In this document: piece after piece, positions 35,001 to 44,500 of the stretch
How the letters are laid out: the number at the start of each line of letters is the position of its first letter
Position numbering within the stretch: position 1 is the stretch's first letter
NCBI GenBank assembly: GCA_021464415.1
Contig: JAKCWG010000517.1
Span: forward strand, 1-64,000
Length of the DNA stretch: 64,000 bases
Direction: 5' to 3'
From: Lonicera japonica
Taxonomy: Eukaryota; Streptophyta; Magnoliopsida; Dipsacales; Caprifoliaceae
Program-made: the position numbers and the translations under genes
Notes under the pieces: model-generated
Seen by the model: only the letters and a program-made list of their open reading frames with translations
The model's database searches: none
Told to the model about the DNA's origin: nothing

Positions 35001-36480
35001 TCATTTATATATAGATGGGTCTTTTTTCTCCAAAAAGTTTTTACTTTTTGAGTAAAATCTAGACACACCAACTACAAATACAATTTTTTATGGGGCTATT
35101 ACACCCCAAAGTTCTCCGTAACATTCCCACCATTTGACTTGTATAATAAGATCAATTCTACATATAACCAAATTACTGTAACTAAAAAAAATACACTATT
35201 CGGCCCTATGACATCGTAATGGCCTACTCGTCCTATTGACCGAATAATATGTACATACTCGGTATTACACCAAATCAAAGGAGAGTTAATCTTTTTTATT
35301 ATTACTAAACTATTATACATAAACTCGTGGCCTATGTAACGGTGGATTAATCTTTTTTATTCTTATTATTAAACTCGTTGTTGTTGGTTGGCATTGTAGT
35401 TAGTTAGTATTCCTCTCGTCATTATAACGAGAAGATCTTGAGTCTAGTGATGTTTGTTGCTCACTCTTGCGGTGATTGTTTCACCACTTCAATAGTAATT
35501 GTATGTTCATCCTTTATTGCTGTAGTTATAGACTTATACCATATATTAAAGAAACGTTGTATTGTTGAAAAAAAAAATTATATAAAAAAGTTATTTATTA
35601 AAATGTTAAATCGCCTAATAACTTCAAAGGTAATATATGAAAATTATATTTTTTGTACCGTAACAAAATGTGATGCCATTGCTCTTTTATATAGGATAGA
35701 TTAATTAATTTAATTTACTTGAAATGAAATATTTAAAATTTAAATTCAAGATAATTTAAAAAGAAAAGGATCTATGATTTGATTTCTTCACTAGTTTTTC
35801 TCTCGCCTAAATTTGAACCGAGTGGTCTGTGAATCACCATGTCAGATAAAACAAAATGTTGGATAGATGTTTAATTTTTTTCCTTAAAAAAAAGGTAAAT
35901 ATTTAATTTTAATATATTTAAAAATGGAATATGATCTTTTAATAAATATAATAAATGTAGAACTCTCTGGGCTCTTGTTGACTTGTTTATAGTAGGGCCC
36001 ATATGTATAAAGAGTTGAGGTGAGTAGGTGACTCACATTTTTCGCAAGGGCATATTAATTTCAAATTAGTTAATGCCAAAAAGGTAAAACTTGCTTTAAT
36101 TTTTATTTTTTTAAAAATATTTTCCAATAAATAATTATTAGAGATATAAGTTGAAATGTTTCAAAAGAAATAATGAAATTTTAATATAAAATGGAATGAG
36201 TACTGAGTACTTTCTCAACAAAAACTTAGATGCATTCTTTGTTTGTTTGTTTTTTTTTTTCCCTTTTAAGTGACACTACTTAACACTATTCTCTTGAAAG
36301 AATGTTTTGAGTTTAATCTCTCATCCCTTCTTTTAATTTTAGGCGTAACATAGAAAATATTTTAATTTTTTTAATAAAAATGGATTTTATAAAAATAAAT
36401 TATTTAAAATATGTAATATTCTTTTATTGTTCAAATTAAAAGCCTACAATTGATTTATATTTTCTTGATTGTCTAATTTT
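35001..36480. repeat. Segmental duplication, copy C (truncated)
   Basis: It repeats the opening blocks of A and B ('ccaaaaagtttttactttttgagtaaaatc', 'gagttgaggtgagtaggtgactcaca' near 36014, 'aaaagcctacaattgattt' near 36440) in the same order as B, then loses similarity near 36480. No gene. It serves as an empty-site reference for the 874-bp solo LTR and the 281-bp duplication in copy B. Confidence 0.75.
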
Positions 36481-38526
36481 TAGAAAAAGAAATTGTACGT
36501 GACTGTCTAATTTTTCACTAACCGTAAGTTGAAACACGCATTGAAATTTATACATTTAATATGCATAAAAAAATAAAAAATAAATAAACATTTAATTTGA
36601 CAAGTAACAATAAGCCCTTCTTTAACCAAAAGGAATATATATGTTGGATATGATACGTCAATAGGTCATGAATGCATGCTACTATTTTTAATTCATTTTT
36701 TCGTACTTGTATAATTTGTCTCGTGCATGATTTGCTTTGCTTAAAAACATTATACCTAACTTATTTAAATGTTATTTTAAGAGCTCGTTTGATTATCTTT
36801 TAATTTATGAATTATATTATTTATAATTACTTAATTCGTGAATTAATTAATTTGAATATTTGGTTGCAAAAATGAACTAGTATATAAAGTTAACTTAAGT
36901 TAATATCTAAGATATTAAATAAAAAAACATAGAGATCTAGTTGAAATTACATAACTATTATATAAGTGTTGATGTGAAAAAAATTACAGCACAAATTTTT
37001 TTGTTAAAATGAACCAATTATAAATAAAATAATTTATACAGCCAAATGAGCTCTAAAAAATGCACATAATACCGGTAGTTTTTAAATCATCTACAACCAA
37101 TCCGATCTTATCTGGCATCCAATCCGATCTGGCACGCGCTACCATCTAATCCAATTAAATGTTGGATTGGATCGGTTCTAATTCAATCCAATTGAATAAG
37201 CAAAAAAGGGAGCCTTCGCAATATACCTATCAAAAAATTTTAAATTTTTCAATATTTTCAAATTGACAAAATTAAACTAAATAACTTGTAGTCAAATTTC
37301 AAATAAAGAATAGTATGATAAATAGACTACTGTGACAACCAATAAAACAAAGACACGTAGCACTTCAAAAAAAAAAACATATATATTAATTAAATCCGAA
37401 ACTAATCCAATATTTTTCGCTTTTCAAAATTTGAATCCAATCTGATTGAATCAATCCATATATCCAAAAAATTTAGTACTAGGCCCTGCATGAATGAACA
37501 CCCGTGTAATAAAACTTACGTGGCAAATCATGATTGGCTCAAAGTACTGCATGGCACTCGGACCACCCCTGCGGGGGGGCATATAGCATATATTCATCTG
37601 CTAAAGATTAACAAGGCTACATGAATTCTAAGTCATTTGAGAGTCTCAATCATCTATAATATAAAAAAATCATTAGTCCGCGACACGAAAACTAGCATCA
37701 GAAAATTTTATTGTTACGCGGAGTAGAGCATGTTGATGGAGAAAAGCAGATCATAGTTGTAAAGAGGAGATATCATATAATACAACCCCGTTTTGACCTT
37801 TGCAATTTTCGGTGGCGAAAAATAAAATTTACTATAATAAAATATGGTACATTAATTATGTGTTAAAAAGGACATAATCCTCCAATTTCAAAGTGGCAGA
37901 TTCATAAATTGTAATCAAGCGTAGTTTTTTTCTTTGAAGATCCTCTCCTCTTGCTACTTTGCTAATGTATCTTCATTTTTTCCGTTTTGTTTGTTTCAGC
38001 CTTGGCCCACTTTAAGACCAAAAAAGCAAAGGACATAACCCTCATAATTGGAGGCGTACATAAAAACAAAGTGAAACTCTTAATTTGATGTAGACGAATA
38101 CAATCATTCCAATTCCAGCTTCAACATGGTTCAACAATCTAATATTGACTAGCAACAACAGAAAGTATCAAATTTTGCAGAAGTTACAAAAGGACCCAAA
38201 TATGATTTACATGTACAAATATGATTTACACACATGATATAATCAGAGGAATGGAATAGCGTTTAAGTGACAATCTTTGTAGCGACCTAATTTTCATCAC
38301 CAGGTCCACAAATGACAGTCCATTTAGAGACTGGATGTATTTCATATACATACACGACCTGTCTCCTATGCAGACCACCCTTTTAGTGACGGTTTTCGCA
38401 ATAGAAAACCGTTGCAAAAAGCTCGATTTGCACAGCGATGGTCCATTCTACAGACGGACTATATACATATATACTTGCATATGTAAGTTACAAAATAAAG
38501 AGGTAAAAGGCAATGAATTTGACAAT
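36481..38526. other. Intergenic DNA between duplication and CGLD27
   Basis: No gene is visible. The CGLD27 3' UTR should lie in its right-hand part. A hairpin-forming word pair around 'gacggttttcgcaatagaaaaccgt' sits at about 38388-38413. The rest is AT-rich and unassigned. Confidence 0.5.
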
Positions 38527-41500
38527 CTAAGGAGGACCAGGTTCACCGCAAAATGCTTCTGGCTCAAATGATCTTGCAGATTCGTCGTTGTAAACTCCGT
38601 GTACGACTCTACCACCATCTTCTCCAGACGAAACGTAGCCTACTTTTTGGCTGCCTTCGGTATTCACAAGGAGTACGATACACACAAATAACGACAACCC
38701 GAGGCTGACCAGAGTGTTCTTTAATCGGCCAAGCACGGGTTTGACCTATATATTTGAATGTAAGAAGATAATGGCATTTGAGTACTTTCATATATGTAAT
38801 TCTTTAAGACAGTTTCTCGTATTACGTATATTCTATATAATATGGAGGCTACGTTGGTCCATTTCGACAGAGATTCTGTAACCGCATATTTTAGAGCTTT
38901 GGACAAGAATCTCTCTCAAACTGCTAATTCTCCTATCTCACAACTCTACATACTCTTTCTTCTGAATCTCCATCGGAAAATAATCCCAAAACGAATATAT
39001 AAAGAGCTGTATATATATACAAATACATATCAAAATGATACTCCCCCCTTCCCAAATTGTGTCTAGTACTCTAGTTTGACTTTCACATATTTTTAAGGAG
39101 ACCTCATTTTAGCAGAATAAGTGGTTAGAAATAGAACTTCTTTACAAATGTGAGAATGGGACAGTGGTTATGTCCTTGTTAGAATATGAACATGTCAACC
39201 AACCATGCACCACCACTTCTAGATGAAGTTGTGGTCAACACCAACCATGCACCACCAACCACCCTTCTAGATGAGTGGTGGTCAACACCAACCATGCACC
39301 ACCAACCCCATTTTTGTATATATATATAGTCTTAAGCTCTTGTAATCAGATCATAAAATCAATAATAAAATTTCTTCTCCTCCTCCATTTTTAACATTGT
39401 ATTAGAGGAATTTTAATCCTCCTCCTTTTCCAATCAAACCACAAACTAATCCACTGCCAATCCACCATTACCAGATCATCCACAAAACCATCCCACTGCT
39501 CAAACCAGCCTAAGAAAAGCACCCTACTGCCAAACCAACTTATTACATTTCGTCGTATCCAAAACTATATCCAATCCATATCTATCTTCTTCGTCTTTAA
39601 AAGACGATTCTAACGCCGTCAAAATCAACCCAAACGGAGTATCCACGCTTTCTCACACGCTGCCCAAAGTCTCCAGCGCACCACTCCGCCAAAACCACGC
39701 GCCCCAACCAACTCAGCACACATGTCATCATTGACCTTTCAACATCATCATTTGACTAGCCACGTCATCTGCCACGACATCCTACACGTGGCAGCCACGT
39801 CATATTTGCCCAGTCAATATCGCCACGTCAGCAACTAGTCAATAGTTTGTACTATTTCTATTTTGGCCCCAGAACTTTCTGATTACAAGAGCTTAAGACT
39901 ATATATGTATATACAAGAATGGGGTTGGTGTGTGGTTGGTGGTGCATGGTTGGTGTTGACCACAACTTCATCTAGAAGTGGTGGTGCATGGTTGGTTGAC
40001 ACGTTCATATTCTAACACCCCCCCTCAAACTCAAAGTGGCAAATTGGAAACCATCTTGAGTTTGGAAAGAAAATCTTGAAATTGTCTAGGTTGATGGACT
40101 TTAATGAATATGTCAGCTGGTTGATCTTCGGACGAGATGGAGACAAGACTGATAGAATTGTTAGACATGTTGACAAACAAAGTGACAGTCGAGTTCGATA
40201 TGTTTTATCCGCTCATGAAATATATCATTGTGAGCAATTTGAATAGCACTCCAATTGTCACATCCGATAGAAGTTGGAAGAGGTTGAGGAACTCCCATAT
40301 CTGAAAGAAGCCAACGTAACCAGATGAGTTCCTGAGTGGTGTCAGCAAGAGCAGGGTATTCTACTTCGGTACTTGAGCGAGAGACAAGCGACTGTTTCTT
40401 ATTTTGCCAAGATATGAGTGAATCTCTCAAGAAAATACAGTATCCTGTAGTGGATCGTCGATTAGTATAGTCACCAGCTCAGTCTGAATCAGAGTATGCG
40501 CGAATTCTAAGAGAGGACGTGGACGAAAAATGGAGACCATGGAACATTGTTCCTTTTGTGTAACGAAGGATGCGAAGAACAGCAGCATAATTAGCAGATC
40601 GTGGAGCTGACATAAATTGACTAACAATGTGGACAGCATATGCAATATCTGGTCGAGTGACGGTGAGATAAATCAAACTTCTAACAATTTGTCGATATAA
40701 AGTAGCGTTACTAAGAGGAGTACCATTAAGAGGAGTGAGACAAAGATTGGTTTCCAGTGGAGTTGCAGCTGTTTTACAGTCGGTGAGACTAGCACGAGCA
40801 AGGACATCAGAAGCATATTTTGCCTGAGAGAGATAATAACCATTAGAATCAGATAGAACTTCGAGCCCCAAGAAGTAATGTAAAGGACCAAGATCCTTCA
40901 TCTCAAAATGTCTACTGAGCGAAAGCTTTAGGTCTGAAATACTAGTAATATCATTCCCAGTGATAATCATGTCATTCACATAAAGAATTAGCAGTGTGAT
41001 GCCTGTCTTTTTTTTACTAATGAAAAGTCCGTACTCATATGAGCTGGAAGTGAAACCAAGTTAGCGAATGGTTGAGCTGAATTTCTCAAACCAGGCACGA
41101 GGAGCTTGCTTAAGGCCATATAAAGCTCGACGAAGTTTGCAAACTTGAAATGCGGAATGTGGAACCCCTGGAGGAGGTTTCATGTAAACTTCTTCTGACA
41201 AATCTTCGTTTAAGAAGGCATTTTTGACATCCATCTGAAAAAGCTTCCATTTACGAGTTGCGGCAACTGCAAGAAGTCTTCTAACAAATGTTAAACGGGT
41301 AACTGGAGCAAAGGTTTCCTCGTAATCAATGCCGTATTCTTGATTAAGTCCTTTGGCTGCAAGTCTTGCTTTATACCGATCGATAGACCCATCTGATTTA
41401 GTTTTGATTTTATAGACCCATTTGCACCCAACTACCGTCTTTCCGGGAGGAAGAGTGACTAACTCCCAAATTTGGGCCTTTTCTAAGGCATGCAGTTCTT

Positions 41501-44500
41501 CAGACATAGCTTGATGCCATAAATGATTAGAACTAGTTTCTTTATAAGAAGATGGTTCTTGATATGAGAATACTGTAGAATAATAATGATAATCACGAAG
41601 ATGTTGAGGTGGTTGTCTTACCCTAGTGGACTGACGAGGAAGAGGCGTTTGATTGACAGGATCGTTGGGCGAGTCGATATCATCAGGATAGTCCGTTGTC
41701 AGTACGGGAGATGGATCACCGGATTGACTTATGGTGGCAGGTAAATGACTGGTTGTTATGGAAGGATGTTCACTAGATGAGCTGTCATCAGTTGTTGATT
41801 CATGAATTTCAGAGGTAATGGAAGATGGATAGAAATCTGTATTAGAGTTGGTAAAGAATGGAAGGGAGTTATCTGTGGTGACCTGGAATTTGGAGAGTGA
41901 TGAGAACATTTTGTGTTCCCAAAATATGACATGGTGAGACACATTTGGGGAAGAAATTAGGGTTTAGGTTTAGAGATTTGGGTGAAAAAATAAGGATTTG
42001 TTGAAGAATAAAGACGAAATCTTTTTGAAATGGGATGTTTAGGGATTTGGGGAGGAAGAAGAAGAAGGAGAATAACCCAACAACAATATCCTTTATTTAA
42101 TTTTAAAAAATTACCAAATACCCCCTTAGTTCTGTCCCATACCCCAAAAAACAGCATAGACGTGACCGAGGTTCGAGTTTGGAGTATTCATGACGCTGAA
42201 GCAAAACAAAACAAACACACCCAAATACTTTCAAAAGATTATAGTTGGGTGGACTACCATACAACTTGTCTTATGGGGATTGATTTTGGAAGGCAGGAAG
42301 AGGATGACGGTTGATAGTGTAAACGGTAGTGAGAGCTGCTTCCCCCTAGAAACGTTCAAGACACCCGCTAGAAATGAGAAAGGTTCGAACAGTATCTAAT
42401 ATATGACGATGTTTTCATTCAGTACGGCCATTTTGTTAAGATGTGCCAGGACATGAGCACTGAGAAATTGTCCCTTGCTGACGAAAAAAATGAGAAATTT
42501 TGATTCTTTGTATTCCATGGCATTATCGGCTCAAAAAAAATTAATTGATCGAGAAAATTGGGTTTGAACCATTTGGGCAAAATTATAATATATCTGTGAT
42601 AATTCAGAACGATTTTTCATAAGGTATATCCAGGTAAAACGAGTATAGTCATCTATGAAAACAACAAAGTATTTAGACCATCCCATAGTGTTATGAAAAG
42701 AAAGGTCCCCAGACATCAGAATGAATTAGGTCAAATGGTGCAAAAGAAAAAGAATCACTTTTATTAAAAGATAATGCAGATTGTTTTCCAAGTTGACATG
42801 ACAAGCAAAGAATACTTTATGTTTTGATTGTTCCTAACCTACCAGTAGAAATGACAGCTTTCTATTTTAGCCCCAGAACTTTCTGATATTTCTATTTTGA
42901 CCACAAAACTTTCTGATATTTCTATTTTTGCAACAAAACTTTCTGATATTTTTATTTTGGCCCTAAAACTTTCTGTTATTTTTATTTTTATCCAATAATT
43001 TTCTGTTAACTCTATATCAACCCCCAGCATCCACTCCAAAGTTGCACTTTCATTTGTGTGAGCATTATGGATCATTCCGAAGTTACCCGACCCATCTTTA
43101 TCACTCTTAATGGGCCAAATTATATTCATTGGGCCCAGGCAACGACTAGCTTTCTTCAGGCACGACGAGTTTGGCGCATTATTACCGGAGAAATGACAGT
43201 CCCGGTACAAAAGAGAGATAAGTCCGATGAAAAATTTGCAAATCGTTAAGACGAATGGTTAGGGAAAAATGGCGATATTATCACTTGGTGCCGTAATACC
43301 TCTATCCCTACCATTGGTCAACAATTTGGCAGGTTCTCCACTGGAAAAGAAGTATGGGATTTTCTCAAGTTGCGGTACACCACTAAAGATCTAGCTCACC
43401 AATATCAATTATTGACCGCTCTTCACTCTAAAAAGCAACAATCTGATCAGTCCATCGATGAGTTCTTATCTGAAATGCAAGTCCTATGGGATCAACTGGC
43501 TCCCTCCGAACCTGTCTGGCACTGCCCCATTGATGCTGCCAAATTTGAAATCTACAAAAGCCAACAACAAGTAATGACCCTTCTTATGGCTCTCCATGAT
43601 CGGTTTGAACCTGTTCGAGTTTCTCTCTTTCACCGCCATCCATTGCCAACTTTTGATGATGCTATCACTACCCTTCATTTTGAAGAAACCAGACTCAGTT
43701 CAAACCCTCAAACTTCAAATGGCATTCTTGCTGTCACTCACTCTAAATCTGAGAAGACATCAAATGAGTGTACATACTGCCATGAGACTAGTCATACATT
43801 GCTTTATTGTCCCAAACGGGTTTGCAAATTCTGTCACAAGCGTGGTCCTAAACATTATGGTTCTGATTGTTATAAGAATCCGGCTAGACAAACCAGTAGT
43901 CGACCTGGCACTGCTGCTGCTACCATTCAACCATTATCTAATCCATCTCCACCTGTCATTAATAATGACCTTGCAGAAATGTTAAAACAGGTTCTATCTG
44001 GCCCATCTAATGCATTGTCTACCACTTCAGGTAACTCTTGGTATTTTGACTCTAGCTGTTGCAACCACATGACTTCTGACTCCACCATTTTTGTCTCCAA
44101 AAATACTACCTCACATGCATCTCCCATTAAAACTGCTGATGGATCTCGGTTGCATGTCACCCATATTGGATCCGTATCTACATCCAATCTCTTTCTACTA
44201 TCTATTTTTCACATACCCAAGTTAACCATTAATCTTATATCTGTTAGTCAACTTTGTGACTTTGGTCTGAATGTTGTTTTCTCTTCCTCTAGTTGTCAGG
44301 TACAGGATCCACAGACGAAGCAGGTTATTGGGATAGGCCGTAAAGTCAGTCGTTTATTCAAGCTTGTTCATCTTCGCACACCATCATATATCACCAACCC
44401 CACACTCACTATTGCTTCTGCTCTCCCTACATCGTCTCTAGACTTATGGCACACCCGTTCCATGCACCACCACTTCTTGTATATATATATAGTCTTAAGC

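Noticed and set aside
38380..38420. Hairpin 'gacggttttcgcaatagaaaaccgt' as a CACTA subterminal repeat or microRNA
   Set aside because: It is a single imperfect hairpin of about 25 bases with no CACTA terminus found nearby and no precursor-like extended stem.
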